A stretch of 64,000 nucleotides of DNA from Orbus hercynius (GTDB taxonomy: Bacteria; Pseudomonadota; Gammaproteobacteria; Enterobacterales; Orbaceae): contig NZ_RBWY01000002.1 in NCBI RefSeq assembly GCF_003634275.1, forward strand, positions 310,001-374,000, in the 5' to 3' direction. The notes beneath the pieces were generated by a model. The model was given only the letters and a program-made list of their open reading frames with translations, was not told the origin of the DNA and made no database searches. The position numbers and the translations under genes are program-made. This document shows, piece after piece, positions 43,761 to 54,951 of this stretch. Numbering within the stretch: position 1 is the stretch's first letter; the number at the start of each line of letters is the position of its first letter.

Positions 43761-44365
43761 GAATAACTCCTATGTTTAAAATAATAACGGAGAATTACCT
43801 CCGTTAGCTATTCTAAATTATTTTAATACATTTTTACATTTATTTATAAATAACCACTCTTTGGTTATTGCTGATAACATAATCTTTTACAATTTTAGCC
43901 CTCGCGATACTTTTATCTTTAAAAATTGAATAATGAGTTGAAATTGGCCTTCGAACAGCATTAAAGCCATTTTTTGCAGGTAAAGTGATCAAGTTTACAT
44001 CATTACCAAACTTAATTTCCTATTGAGTTGGCGTAATATTAAGGATTTTTGCGCTATGGATTATGATAAGTTCCAATTTCGATGCTTTGATTTATTTGAT
44101 CTTATCCCATTAAGTAGTAAATATATAATCCCATATGTGCCGCTTGTAACGCATAGATAAAATTTAATTAATTGAACAATAATGAACGTTATTTTTGAGA
44201 CAACGTTATGCTTAATAACTAATCAATTTGATCTAACGATTATTTTAGTCACCATAATTATGATGGATGACATTCACGAATAACAAAAAATTTGTTATAT
44301 TCATCTCAAAATTGGTGTGATTTGTTAATCATTACACGGTCATTAAAACATTTTAGGGGAATTTT
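43761..44365. other. Divergent intergenic region mipA-like/glnS
   Basis: About 600 AT-rich bases between divergent genes. A possible coding remnant lies at 43840-44019 on the minus strand and is listed separately. The rest shows no gene. The region must hold promoters for both flanking genes; I cannot place them reliably. Confidence 0.5.
43840..44019 (-). pseudogene. Possible C-terminal coding remnant
   Basis: One minus-strand frame is open for 59 codons and ends in TAA at 43840. It reads like real protein (FGNDVNLITLPAKNGFNAVR, followed by a basic stretch ending NNQRVVIYK). It has no start codon and is preceded by an in-frame TAG; upstream the frame decays further. I do not recognise the family. 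It may be the last part of a lost gene or a chance frame. Confidence 0.35.
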
Positions 44366-46024
44366 ATGAGCGAAGTTGAGGCTCGTCCAACAAACTTTAT
44401 CCGTCAAATAATTGATACAGATTTGGCTGACGGTAAATACAAAACGATTCAAACGCGATTTCCGCCTGAACCGAATGGATATTTACATATTGGTCATGCA
44501 AAATCTATCTGTTTGAATTTTGGTATAGCGCAAGATTATCGCGGTAAATGCAATTTACGTTTTGATGATACTAATCCGACGAAAGAAGATGTTGAGTATG
44601 TTGATTCGATTAAACGAGATGTAGAATGGTTAGGTTTTCATTGGGATGGCGAGGTGCGCTATTCTTCAGATTATTTTGATCAACTTTATCATTATGCTAT
44701 TGAGTTAATTAATAAAGGCTTGGCTTATGTTGATGAACTCTCTGCCGATGAAATTCGTGAATATCGCGGCACTTTAACACAAGTGGGTAAAAATAGTCCC
44801 TATCGTGATCGTTCAGTCGCAGAGAATGTTGCACTATTCAATAAAATGAAAAATGGTGAGTTTGCTGAAGGTAAGGCTTGTCTACGGGCTAAAATTGATA
44901 TGGCTTCGCCATTTATCGTTATGCGCGATCCGGTTTTATATCGTATAAAATTTGCCAGCCATCATCAAACGGGTGATGCGTGGTGTATTTATCCAATGTA
45001 CGATTTTACCCATTGTATTTCTGATGCGATTGAAAATATTACCCATTCTTTATGTACGTTAGAGTTTCAGGATAATCGTCGTTTATATGATTGGGTATTA
45101 GATAATATTACGATCACAGCACGGCCTCACCAATATGAATTTTCGCGCTTAAATTTAGAATATGCGATTACATCGAAGCGAAAACTTAATTTATTAGTCA
45201 GTGAAAAAATTGTCGATGGTTGGAATGATCCCCGTATGCCGACAATTTCAGGGATGCGTCGACGCGGTTACTCTGCAGCAGCAATTCGTGATTTCTGTCA
45301 ACGAATTGGTGTGACTAAACAAGAAAATACGGTTGAGATGAGTACGCTTGAGTTTTGTGTACGTGAAGACTTGAATGAAAATGCGCCAAGAGCGATGGCC
45401 GTGCTTGATCCTGTTCGTGTGGTTATTGAGAACTTTTCTGAAACATTAGATGAAGTGCTGTCGATGCCAAATCATCCTAATCGTCCAGAATTAGGTAATC
45501 GTAATGTTGCATTTACTCGTGAAATTTATATTGATCGCGCTGATTTCCGTGAAGAAGCTAACAAAAACTATAAACGTTTAGTATTAGGTAAAGAAGTTCG
45601 TTTACGTAATGCTTATGTCATTCGCGCAGATCGTGTTGAAAAAGATAATCAAGGCAATATTACAACCATCTATTGTACTTATGATCCAACTACGTTAAAT
45701 AAAAACCCGGAAGATGGGCGTAAAATAAAAGGTGTTATTCATTGGGTATCAGTTAAATTCGCTTTACCTGCTGAGATTCGCCTATATGATCGCCTCTTTA
45801 ATACGCCGAACCCAGGCTCTGCTGATGACTTTTTAGCGACAATTAATGCGGATTCTTTAATCATTAAACAAGGCTTTATTGAACCAAGCTTACGTGATAG
45901 CAAGCCTGAATTTGCTTATCAATTTGAGCGAGAAGGCTATTTTTGCTTAGATAGCAAATATTCTAAGGATGATCACTATGTGTTTAACCGCACAGTGGGT
46001 CTGCGAGACAGCTGGAGCGAGTAA
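44366..46024 (+). CDS. glnS: Glutaminyl-tRNA synthetase
   Basis: Class I synthetase that charges tRNA-Gln. The 552-residue product has the HIGH motif in [20 protein letters not shown] (about 31-50), the ATP/tRNA-contact segment [20 protein letters not shown], and the KMSKS-like [12 protein letters not shown] near residue 270, followed by the C-terminal anticodon-binding barrels ([21 protein letters not shown]). A GGGGAA ribosome-binding site precedes the ATG. Confidence 0.97.
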   Translation: MSEVEARPTNFIRQIIDTDLADGKYKTIQTRFPPEPNGYLHIGHAKSICLNFGIAQDYRGKCNLRFDDTNPTKEDVEYVDSIKRDVEWLGFHWDGEVRYSSDYFDQLYHYAIELINKGLAYVDELSADEIREYRGTLTQVGKNSPYRDRSVAENVALFNKMKNGEFAEGKACLRAKIDMASPFIVMRDPVLYRIKFASHHQTGDAWCIYPMYDFTHCISDAIENITHSLCTLEFQDNRRLYDWVLDNITITARPHQYEFSRLNLEYAITSKRKLNLLVSEKIVDGWNDPRMPTISGMRRRGYSAAAIRDFCQRIGVTKQENTVEMSTLEFCVREDLNENAPRAMAVLDPVRVVIENFSETLDEVLSMPNHPNRPELGNRNVAFTREIYIDRADFREEANKNYKRLVLGKEVRLRNAYVIRADRVEKDNQGNITTIYCTYDPTTLNKNPEDGRKIKGVIHWVSVKFALPAEIRLYDRLFNTPNPGSADDFLATINADSLIIKQGFIEPSLRDSKPEFAYQFEREGYFCLDSKYSKDDHYVFNRTVGLRDSWSE

Positions 46025-46041
46025 TCGATTATTGCAATAAT

Positions 46042-46067
46042 AACCGCCGTTAAGGCGGTTTTTTTAT
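46042..46067 (+). terminator. glnS terminator
   Basis: AACCGCC and GGCGGTT pair around GTTAA and are followed by seven or more T residues, 17 bases after the glnS stop. Confidence 0.93.
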
Positions 46068-46236
46068 GCCCGTATGAGTATCGCGATATTAATCTACCTA
46101 TATCAGTGATTGCCAGCGACGGAGTGACGATTATAAGTTGCGTGTTATCAAGATGGCTGTTAGTATATTTTCCTAATCTTATTCAACGTTATCGCATTAG
46201 TATCATTAATCACTCAATAATCATTAACATAAAATT

Positions 46237-47031
46237 ATGCCGTTTTCAGACTCTTATTATCAACGATTTAGTGGTATTGCTCGCCTATATGGTGAACAAG
46301 CGCTCGTGCAGTTTCAGCAAGCTTCAATTTGTGTAATTGGGATTGGCGGTGTCGGGTCCTGGGTGGCGGAATCACTCGCGCGCAGCGGTATCGGGAGTAT
46401 TAGCTTAATTGACATGGACGATGTTTGTATTACTAATACCAACCGCCAAATTCATGCACTTAAAGCCAATATTGGCCAAGCCAAAACCGAGGTAATGGCT
46501 GAGCGAATCATACAGATTAATCCCGATTGCCATGTGTGCTCTATCGATGATTTTATCAATCAACATAACGTCAGTGAATACTTAGGGAGTAAAGCGCAAC
46601 CTAACTATGACTTTATTATTGATGCCATTGACTCTGTTCGCGATAAAGCTGCTGTTTTAGCTTATTGCCGGCGTAATAAGCTAAAAGTGATTACTATTGG
46701 CGGGGCTGGAGGACAAAAAGATCCGACTAAAATCCAGATTGCTGATTTAGCCAAAACCGTTCAAGATCCCTTAGTTGCCAAGTTGAGAGAGCGGTTAAAA
46801 AATGATTTTAAACTGACCAAGGATAGTAAAGGCAAATATGGTATTCCTTGTGTCTATTCCACAGAACAGCTGACTTATCCAAGCCTAAATGGAGCGGTTT
46901 GCTTTAATAAAAAACAGTCTGAAGGCTCTAAAAAAATGGATTGTTCATCAGGGTTTGGTGCAATTACAACCGTAACTGCAACGTTTGGGTTTGTTGCGGT
47001 AAGTTATGTTCTAGATAAGTTATCCATTTGA
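46237..47031 (+). CDS. tcdA: tRNA threonylcarbamoyladenosine dehydratase
   Basis: E1-like enzyme that cyclises t6A37 of ANN-decoding tRNAs to ct6A. The 264-residue product has the nucleotide-binding VIGIGGVGSWVAESLARSGIG (about 33-53), the DMDDVCITNTNRQIHAL block, the conserved IDAIDSVRDKAAVLAYCRR region and the C-terminal MDCSSGFGAITTVTATFGFVA. There is no clear ribosome-binding site before the ATG. Confidence 0.92.
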   Translation: MPFSDSYYQRFSGIARLYGEQALVQFQQASICVIGIGGVGSWVAESLARSGIGSISLIDMDDVCITNTNRQIHALKANIGQAKTEVMAERIIQINPDCHVCSIDDFINQHNVSEYLGSKAQPNYDFIIDAIDSVRDKAAVLAYCRRNKLKVITIGGAGGQKDPTKIQIADLAKTVQDPLVAKLRERLKNDFKLTKDSKGKYGIPCVYSTEQLTYPSLNGAVCFNKKQSEGSKKMDCSSGFGAITTVTATFGFVAVSYVLDKLSI

Positions 47032-47425
47032 TTCCTCGCCAATTACTAAATTGTAAATCGCCCTAATATTATTTTTATCTTATCGGTCCATATCTTAGGG
47101 GGCCATTATTCACAATCACAGTCCCGTTACTCAACTTCGGCAAACAGTACGTTTCACAATCTTAAAGTGCAGTTATTAACATAAGTCAAAAAATAGACAA
47201 AATATATTTATAAAACGCTAAAAAGTGGATAATTTTGGTATCCAATAAATTGTGTAAACTTTTACCATTTGCGTATTGAACGAAAGTGTAAACTGATTTA
47301 GGATAGTAGCATTCGTCAAAGAGTATTGAACAATAAGAATAAATAAAGTAATGCTCTGTAATGCAGCCTAGAAGGACGGGAAGATTTAAACTTAAACTTT
47401 AAATTTAAAATTAGGAGATAGTAAT
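47032..47425. other. adhE upstream region
   Basis: About 390 bases between tcdA and adhE with no open frame. It is the likely place for the adhE promoter and leader, which in E. coli is long and subject to redox control (Fis, Cra, NarL, Rex-like). I looked for FNR-type TTGAT-N4-ATCAA boxes and saw none. An AGGAG site precedes adhE. Confidence 0.45.
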
Positions 47426-50110
47426 ATGGCAGTAACTAGCTTAGCCTCATTGGATGAGTTGATTGTTCGAGTCAAACAGGCACAAGAAATTTACGCGACG
47501 TTTACACAAGAACAAGTCGATAAGATTTTTGTCGCGGCTGCAACCGCCGCCGCCGCCGCTCGTATTCCGCTAGCACAACAAGCCGTTGCTGAATCAGGCA
47601 TGGGAATTGTCGAAGATAAAGTGATTAAAAATTTATTTGCGGCAGAGTATATTCTTAATAAATTTCGTCATGAAAAAACATGTGGTGTTATTGCTGAGAA
47701 TGAACCTTTTGGCACCATTACACTAGCTGAACCTCTCGGCATTATTTGTGGTATTGTGCCAACGACTAATCCAACTTCAACCGCGATCTTTAAATCATTA
47801 ATCAGTTTGAAAACACGTAATGCGATCGTTTTCTCCCCTCATCCACGCGCCAAAAATGCAACGATTGAAGCGGCACGAATTGTGCTTGATGCTGCCGTTA
47901 AAGCAGGGGCACCACAAGATATTATTGGCTGGATTGATGAACCATCAATTGAGTTATCAAATGGCCTAATGCATCACCCGGATGTTGCAGCAATTTTAGC
48001 AACCGGTGGACCAGGCATGGTTAAAGCCGCTTACAGTTCAGGTAAACCTGCGTTAGGTGTTGGGGCAGGTAATACGCCGGTAGTGATTGACGAAACTGCT
48101 GATTTGAAACGTGCAGTTGCCTCAGTATTAATGTCTAAAACGTTTGATAATGGTATGATTTGTGCCTCTGAACAAGCGATTGTCGTGGTTGCTTCTGTTT
48201 ATGATGAAGTTCGCCGTTTACTAAACGAATACGGTGCTTATGTACTTAATGCTCAAGAAACTAAAGCTGTACAAGGCATCATTCTCAATGAAAAAGGTGC
48301 ATTAAATGCCAATATTGTTGGGCAACCTGCGGTAAAAATCGCAGAAATGGCAGGGCTCAAAGTACCATCAGCGGCTAAAGTTTTAGTTGGTGAGGTGTCA
48401 AATGTCGATTTATCAGAACCTTTTGCTCATGAAAAACTCTCTCCAACTTTAGCGATGTTTAAAGCGAAAGATTTTACAGAAGCTGTTGATAAAGCTGAAA
48501 AATTAGTCGAAATGGGTGGTCTGGGTCATACTTCAGTTCTGTATACTGATCAGGATTCTAATCGAGATCGCATTGCATATTTTGGCAGTAAAATGAAAAC
48601 TTGTCGTATTTTAATCAACCAACCTGCGGCTCATGGTGGTATCGGTGATTTATATAACTTTGATTTAGCGCCATCGTTAACGCTTGGCTGTGGTTCTTGG
48701 GGTGGAAACTCAGTATCTGAAAATGTGGGACCAAAACACTTAATCAATAAAAAAGTTATCGCGAAGAGAGCAGAAAATATGTTATGGCATAAATTACCAA
48801 GTTCTATTTATTTTAGACGTGGTTCATTACCTATCGCATTAAATGAGGTAATTGACCAGGGTGCAAAACGTGTATTTGTTGTAACCGATAAATTCTTGTT
48901 TAATAATGGCTATTCAAAACAAATTACTGACCAATTGGAAGCTCAAGGTGTGCTTTGTGAAACATTCTATGATGTTGAAGCCGATCCAACTTTAAGCATT
49001 GTCCGTAAAGGTACTGATGCGATGATTTCGTTCAAACCTGATACGATTATTGCATTAGGTGGCGGTTCTCCTATGGATGCGGCTAAAATCATGTGGGTTC
49101 TTTATGAACACCCGGAAACGAAGTTTGATGAACTTGCATTACGTTTCATGGATATCCGTAAACGTACTTGTCATTTCCCAAATATGGGCGAAAAAGCAAA
49201 ACTCATTTGCGTTACAACAACGTCAGGTACGGGCTCTGAAGTCACGCCATTTGCAGTTGTAACTGATGATGCAACTGGGCAAAAATATCCGTTAGCAGAT
49301 TATGCAATTACACCGAACATGGCGATTGTCGATGCGAATTTAGTGATGAATATGCCAAAATCACTCTGTGCTGCTGGAGGATATGATGCTGTTACTCATG
49401 CATTAGAAGCTTATGTATCTGTTATGGCCAGTGAATTTTCTGATGGACAAGCTTTGCAAGCATTAAGCATGTTGAAAGCGTATTTACCAGCGAGTTACAA
49501 AGAGGGCGCTAAAAATCCAGTTGCACGTGAAAAAGTTCATAGTGCAGCAACACTTGCCGGTGTCGCATTTGCTCAGGCTTTCTTGGGAATTTGTCATTCA
49601 ATGGCCCATAAAATTGGTGCTGCATTCCATATTCCTCATGGAGTTGCTAATGCGATGTTGATTTCAAATGTGGTGCGTTTTAATGCCACAAATAAACCAA
49701 CTAAACAAGGTACTTTTAGCCAATACGGTTATCCACAAGCAATTAGTCGTTATGCTGAAGTTGCTGATCATTTAGGCTTGACCCTGTCTTCTGATAAAGC
49801 AGAAACAAAAGTTGAAAAACTACTTGGTTGGTTAGATCAATTACGAGCAGATCTTGATATTCCATTCTCAATTAAAGACTTTGGAGTGGATGAAACGCTA
49901 TTTTTAGCTCAGGTTGATCAACTTGCTGTAGATGCATTTGATGATCAGTGTACCGGCGCTAACCCGCGTTACCCATTGATAGCCGAATTAAAACAAATTC
50001 TTCTTGATACCTATTATGGTCGTTCTTATCAAGACAAAGGTGATATCAGTGAAGTTGTGGCAATCACAACGGCGGCTAAAGGGACACCGACCACTAAAAA
50101 ACAAAAATAA
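47426..50110 (+). CDS. adhE: Bifunctional acetaldehyde-CoA/alcohol dehydrogenase
   Basis: Fermentative enzyme reducing acetyl-CoA to acetaldehyde and then ethanol, regenerating NAD+; it forms spirosome filaments in E. coli. The 894 residues comprise an N-terminal aldehyde dehydrogenase (about 1-440; NAD-binding ILATGGPGMVKAAYSSGKP, catalytic Cys in DNGMICASEQ) and a C-terminal iron-dependent alcohol dehydrogenase (about 450-870; IALGGGSPMDAAK, metal-binding ICHSMAHKIGAAFHIPHGVA). It indicates anaerobic mixed-acid fermentation. Confidence 0.96.
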   Translation: MAVTSLASLDELIVRVKQAQEIYATFTQEQVDKIFVAAATAAAAARIPLAQQAVAESGMGIVEDKVIKNLFAAEYILNKFRHEKTCGVIAENEPFGTITLAEPLGIICGIVPTTNPTSTAIFKSLISLKTRNAIVFSPHPRAKNATIEAARIVLDAAVKAGAPQDIIGWIDEPSIELSNGLMHHPDVAAILATGGPGMVKAAYSSGKPALGVGAGNTPVVIDETADLKRAVASVLMSKTFDNGMICASEQAIVVVASVYDEVRRLLNEYGAYVLNAQETKAVQGIILNEKGALNANIVGQPAVKIAEMAGLKVPSAAKVLVGEVSNVDLSEPFAHEKLSPTLAMFKAKDFTEAVDKAEKLVEMGGLGHTSVLYTDQDSNRDRIAYFGSKMKTCRILINQPAAHGGIGDLYNFDLAPSLTLGCGSWGGNSVSENVGPKHLINKKVIAKRAENMLWHKLPSSIYFRRGSLPIALNEVIDQGAKRVFVVTDKFLFNNGYSKQITDQLEAQGVLCETFYDVEADPTLSIVRKGTDAMISFKPDTIIALGGGSPMDAAKIMWVLYEHPETKFDELALRFMDIRKRTCHFPNMGEKAKLICVTTTSGTGSEVTPFAVVTDDATGQKYPLADYAITPNMAIVDANLVMNMPKSLCAAGGYDAVTHALEAYVSVMASEFSDGQALQALSMLKAYLPASYKEGAKNPVAREKVHSAATLAGVAFAQAFLGICHSMAHKIGAAFHIPHGVANAMLISNVVRFNATNKPTKQGTFSQYGYPQAISRYAEVADHLGLTLSSDKAETKVEKLLGWLDQLRADLDIPFSIKDFGVDETLFLAQVDQLAVDAFDDQCTGANPRYPLIAELKQILLDTYYGRSYQDKGDISEVVAITTAAKGTPTTKKQK

Positions 50111-50141
50111 TATATAATTTATCTTTTGTTTGATGTTCATC

Positions 50142-50170
50142 AAAGCCCCAATATTTGGGGCTTTTTTTTA
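50142..50170 (+). terminator. adhE terminator
   Basis: AAAGCCCCAA and TTGGGGCTTT form a 10-bp stem with a 3-base loop followed by TTTTT, 31 bases after the adhE stop. Confidence 0.93.
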
Positions 50171-50250
50171 AGTAATTAGTCTGTTTTTGCTTGATAAATG
50201 CTCTTTTTGTTTTTTTTTTAAGCAAATAAAATAAAAATGTTTTTTTTCGC

Positions 50251-50280
50251 TTGCCAAAGGGGGCTAATATACCCTACAAT
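50251..50280 (+). promoter_or_regulatory. Promoter of the tRNA-tuf operon
   Basis: TTGCCA (50251) and TACAAT (50275) are separated by 18 bases, 14 bases before the first tRNA. The following GCGCAGC is a GC-rich discriminator as in stringently controlled stable-RNA promoters, and the upstream side is A/T-tract-rich like an UP element. This is a by-eye assignment. Confidence 0.7.
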
Positions 50281-50293
50281 GCGCAGCACTTAG

Positions 50294-50369
<76 letters not shown>

Positions 50370-50410
50370 TTTAAACCTAAGTGAAGTAGTAAAGTGAAGT
50401 TTCAATTCGG

Positions 50411-50495
<85 letters not shown>

Positions 50496-50635
50496 TTTAG
50501 ATTCATTCATTTTGAATGATTTAAATAAAGTAGAATTTTAATAGCCAGTTCTATTTTATCTCAGCAAACTAAATTGTAAGCAAACAAAAAAAGTGTTTTG
50601 CAATAATTGATTTAGCACGCTAAAATTTTGAACAT

Positions 50636-50710
<75 letters not shown>

Positions 50711-50712
50711 AT

Positions 50713-50788
50713 GCTGATATGGCTCAGTTGGTAGAGCACACCCTTGGTAAGGGTGAGGTCGGCAGTTCGAATCTGCCTATCAGCACCA
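50713..50788 (+). tRNA. thrT: tRNA-Thr (anticodon GGU)
   Basis: A 76-base cloverleaf beginning GCTGATATGGCTCAGTTGG, only 2 bases after the tRNA-Gly CCA. The anticodon arm is ACCC-TTGGTAA-GGGT with anticodon GGT, and the 3' CCA is encoded. About 270 bases separate it from tuf. Confidence 0.96.
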
Positions 50789-51011
50789 TCTATTCATTTC
50801 CTAAAGTTTACATATTCAATCACAAAACAAATCTAAATATAATAATTTAAATTTTAGCGTTAGATGTTTAAAAATTATTTACGGTATTCCTGACTATAAA
50901 ACTTGTAACATGATAGCTTTATCTGATATCATTCTGAGCTAATTTTTTAAGTCAGTATTATTTACTTTAATATGGGTTTTCTTATATTAAGTGTGTATAA
51001 TACTAGGTTAA

Positions 51012-52241
<1,230 letters not shown>

Positions 52242-52268
52242 TTTACCTTAATAATTATTAAAATAGTG

Positions 52269-52296
52269 AAGGGGTATCTTAAGATGCCCTTTCTTA
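52269..52296 (+). terminator. tuf terminator
   Basis: GGGTATC and GATGCCC pair around TTAA (one U-G pair) and are followed by TTTCTTATCTT, 30 bases after the tuf stop. The T-run is modest, so partial read-through into secE-nusG is possible. Confidence 0.7.
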
Positions 52297-52370
52297 TCTT
52301 GTCGGATCACATGAAAACTGATAGTCTATTTAGTAAAATGTTTTGGCTTTTGGATAGGGCATTTTATAAA

Positions 52371-52402
52371 GTAGATTATTATTCAAGTAGATTATTATTC
52401 AA
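52371..52402. repeat. Tandem 16-bp direct repeat upstream of secE
   Basis: Two adjacent exact copies of GTAGATTATTATTCAA, 30 bases before the secE ATG. This falls within the likely secE-nusG promoter or leader. Function is unknown; it may be a slippage duplication. Confidence 0.9.
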
Positions 52403-52431
52403 TAAGATAAAAGATAAATAATAGGTTTTAT

Positions 52432-52833
52432 ATGAGTATTGTTCGTGATAACCAAGAAACAAGTAAATCGTTTGATAAAATAAAATGGTTTTTTGTTTTT
52501 GTATTAGTCGCTCTAATCGTATGGGGTAATTTTTATTTTTCTGAGCCAGATGCTGTTTACCAACCTGGCACTATTATTCGAATTGTTGGTGTTGTGGTAC
52601 TTTCTGCTTTGACACTATTACTTGCAATGACGACGAATAAAGGGAAAAGCTTTATTACCTTTGCGAAAGAGTCTCGTATGGAAGTGCGTAAAGTTGTGTG
52701 GCCAACGAGAAAAGAGACAATACAAACAACATTATTAATTGCAGTAATAACGATCGTTGTTGGTCTGTGTTTGTGGGGACTAGATACTTTCTTCTTCTGG
52801 GGAATATCAAAATTAACAGTGTTAGGACATTAG
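52432..52833 (+). CDS. secE: Preprotein translocase subunit SecE
   Basis: SecYEG subunit that clamps the two halves of SecY. The 133-residue product is the three-helix gammaproteobacterial form: [37 protein letters not shown], then the conserved amphipathic [19 protein letters not shown] before the last helix. Its stop and the nusG start are separated by a single base. Confidence 0.96.
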   Translation: MSIVRDNQETSKSFDKIKWFFVFVLVALIVWGNFYFSEPDAVYQPGTIIRIVGVVVLSALTLLLAMTTNKGKSFITFAKESRMEVRKVVWPTRKETIQTTLLIAVITIVVGLCLWGLDTFFFWGISKLTVLGH

Positions 52834-52834
52834 A

Positions 52835-53380
52835 ATGAGTGAAGCTCAAAATAAGCGTTGGTATGTAATTCAGGCATACTCTGGCTATGAAGCGCGTGTT
52901 GCTCAATCATTGCGTGAATACATCAAATTACATAATATGGAAGATTCTTTTGGTGAAGTATTGGTGCCAACAGAAGAAGTTGTTGAAATGAAGGGCGGTC
53001 AACGCCGTAAAAGTGAACGAAAATTTTTTCCTGGTTATGTTTTAGTTGAAATGTTAATGAATGATGCTACTTGGCATTTAGTTCGTAGTGTGCCTAGAAC
53101 AATGGGTTTCATTGGTGGGACCTCCGATAGACCTGCGCCAATCTCTCAAAGAGAAGTTGATGCTATTATGAATCGTTTACAACAAGTTGGTGATAAACCG
53201 AGACCGAAAACAATGTTTGAACCAGGTGAATTGGTTCGTGTTAATGAAGGGCCTTTCTCTGACTTTAATGGCGTTGTTGAAGAAGTGGATTACGAAAAAA
53301 GCCGCTTAAAAGTTTCAGTTTCAATTTTTGGTCGTTCAACTCCTGTTGAATTAGATTTCAGTCAGGTCGAAAAAAGTTAA
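52835..53380 (+). CDS. nusG: Transcription termination/antitermination factor NusG
   Basis: RNA polymerase-associated factor that couples transcription with translation and Rho. The 181-residue product has the NGN domain ([19 protein letters not shown], residues 9-27; [11 protein letters not shown]) and a C-terminal KOW domain ([22 protein letters not shown], near residue 130). It is followed by a terminator and not by rplK, unlike in E. coli. Confidence 0.97.
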   Translation: MSEAQNKRWYVIQAYSGYEARVAQSLREYIKLHNMEDSFGEVLVPTEEVVEMKGGQRRKSERKFFPGYVLVEMLMNDATWHLVRSVPRTMGFIGGTSDRPAPISQREVDAIMNRLQQVGDKPRPKTMFEPGELVRVNEGPFSDFNGVVEEVDYEKSRLKVSVSIFGRSTPVELDFSQVEKS

Positions 53381-53404
53381 TGATAACTTTAGTGATTTAA
53401 TAAT

Positions 53405-53436
53405 AAAAAAACCGGGTTTTTACTCGGTTTTTTTAT
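53405..53436 (+). terminator. nusG terminator
   Basis: AAAAACCGGGT and ACTCGGTTTTTTT pair around TTTT (one G-U pair) with a long T-run, 25 bases after the nusG stop. It also separates nusG from the leftward ndh remnant. Confidence 0.88.
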
Positions 53437-53451
53437 GGTTGGATTACGGAT

Positions 53452-53730
53452 TTAATCCATATTAATACTTGTTCGTGTTGAGCGATAAACTTTATTCGCC
53501 CTAGCCAATCGATAGGTTTTAACGACGCCAAATAGCGCGACTGGGTGAAAGCGATATAGCATTTTATAAATACATAAAGCCATCCAGCCTTAACGCCCAT
53601 CTGATTCTTACCTACTGTTTTTATCAATTAAAGTGATATGTGCTTTACCTGATTTACCGAGCTTCCTACCTAATTGTGTTGCAAGTTCTAAGTCACCCGC
53701 TCCGCCACCAACAATCACTATTTTTTTCAT
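53452..53730 (-). pseudogene. ndh: Type II NADH dehydrogenase remnant
   Basis: The minus strand from ATG 53730 reads [20 protein letters not shown], continuing [18 protein letters not shown], the N-terminus of Ndh with its FAD-binding glycine motif; it then meets a stop after about 42 codons. In another frame, shortly downstream, it reads YKMLYRFHPVALFGVVKT and ends at TAA 53452, matching my recollection of the Ndh C-terminus (YISLYRMHQIALHGYFKT in E. coli). About 330 central residues are missing, so this is a large internal deletion. The gene cannot encode a working enzyme. Confidence 0.8.
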
Positions 53731-53979
53731 TTTTATTGACCTCATTAAATTATTTATTAATATCATACTAAATCAGTAGGTTTTTATCTTATCAATTATT
53801 GGGAATCAACAAAACTGGGTTAGGGATATAAAATATTATGCAATTGTTATAGTAATTTATTCCTCTCTTATGTAGAATGAATCTTCCTAAGAAGAATAAG
53901 TGATAAATAATCCATCTAATTCATTATTTAATCTAAATATTATACTTATCCTGTTTGATTCTAATCACACTAATTTATT

Positions 53980-54951
53980 ATGAATAAAAAAATATTCGCA
54001 GTAGTATTGTTCGTTGTTATTACGATTTCAATGGCAATTTTAATTCGTTCGCATAATAGTCAACTTATCTTACAAGGCGAAGTTGATGCCCCACATGTTA
54101 ATATCTCATCAAAAGCTCGAGGTCGAGTTATGGTTATTAATGTCAATCGAGGCGATGATGTACGGATGGGGGATATTCTACTGACATTAGACAGCCCTGA
54201 ATTACTTGCTCAAGTTAAGGCCGCTGAGGCAACACGCGATCAATCCAAAGCCCAGCTGGATTTATCTGAGCATGGCACCCGTGAGGAGAGTATTCGACAT
54301 TATCAAGCACTATTGGCACAGTCCAAAGTGAATTATGATAATGCTTCAAAAGAGTACACACGTAATCAAGCGATCTCTAATAAAGGTTATGTTTCTCAAT
54401 CGGTACTCGATAACGCGTTAAAAGCTAAAGATGCGGCGTACCAACAAGTGCTTTCTGATCAGGCAAATTTAGATCAAGCCGTGCATGGGGATCGTATTGA
54501 ACAACGAAAAATTTATGAAGCGCAATTAGAACAGGCTGAAGAAAATTTGAAACAGCTTGTTATTCAATACGAAGATCTTAATGTCAAATCACCAGTAGAT
54601 GGTGAAGTTGGATCTATTCCAGCTGAGGTGGGTGAGCTGTTTAATGCAACGAGTCCTTTATTAACGGTGACACGGCTATCTCAAGCTTATTTTGTATTTA
54701 ATATCCGTGAGAATATTCTCGTTAATATCCATAAAGGTGATCGTGTATTTTTAGACGTACCTGCACTCGGAGCAGAGCCAATTGAAGCAGAAGTACGTTA
54801 CATCGCTCCGATGGGCGATTATGCAACTAAAAGAGCGACAAGGGCCACCGGTGATTTCGATTTAAAAACATTCGAAATTAGGTTATATCCTTTAAATCCA
54901 GTAAAAAATTTACGCGCTGGTATGAGTGTTTTATGGAAGTTAGACGAGTAG
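53980..54951 (+). CDS. HlyD family periplasmic adaptor
   Basis: A 323-residue membrane-fusion protein with one N-terminal membrane anchor (IFAVVLFVVITISMAILI), a split biotinyl-lipoyl domain (GEVDAPHVNISSKARGRVMV and DLNVKSPVDGEVGSIPAEVG), a coiled-coil hairpin (about 75-195) and a beta-barrel. It resembles YhiI/YbhG-type adaptors. The next gene starts 19 bases before its stop. It probably links two ABC-2 permeases to an outer-membrane channel encoded elsewhere. Confidence 0.87.
   Translation: MNKKIFAVVLFVVITISMAILIRSHNSQLILQGEVDAPHVNISSKARGRVMVINVNRGDDVRMGDILLTLDSPELLAQVKAAEATRDQSKAQLDLSEHGTREESIRHYQALLAQSKVNYDNASKEYTRNQAISNKGYVSQSVLDNALKAKDAAYQQVLSDQANLDQAVHGDRIEQRKIYEAQLEQAEENLKQLVIQYEDLNVKSPVDGEVGSIPAEVGELFNATSPLLTVTRLSQAYFVFNIRENILVNIHKGDRVFLDVPALGAEPIEAEVRYIAPMGDYATKRATRATGDFDLKTFEIRLYPLNPVKNLRAGMSVLWKLDE

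Noticed and set aside
46106..46336. A 76-codon plus-strand frame overlapping the start of tcdA
   Set aside because: It is out of frame with tcdA, overlaps its conserved N-terminus and has no recognisable features.
47032..47425. Search for FNR or other redox-regulator boxes before adhE
   Set aside because: No convincing TTGAT-N4-ATCAA or comparable palindrome was found by eye.
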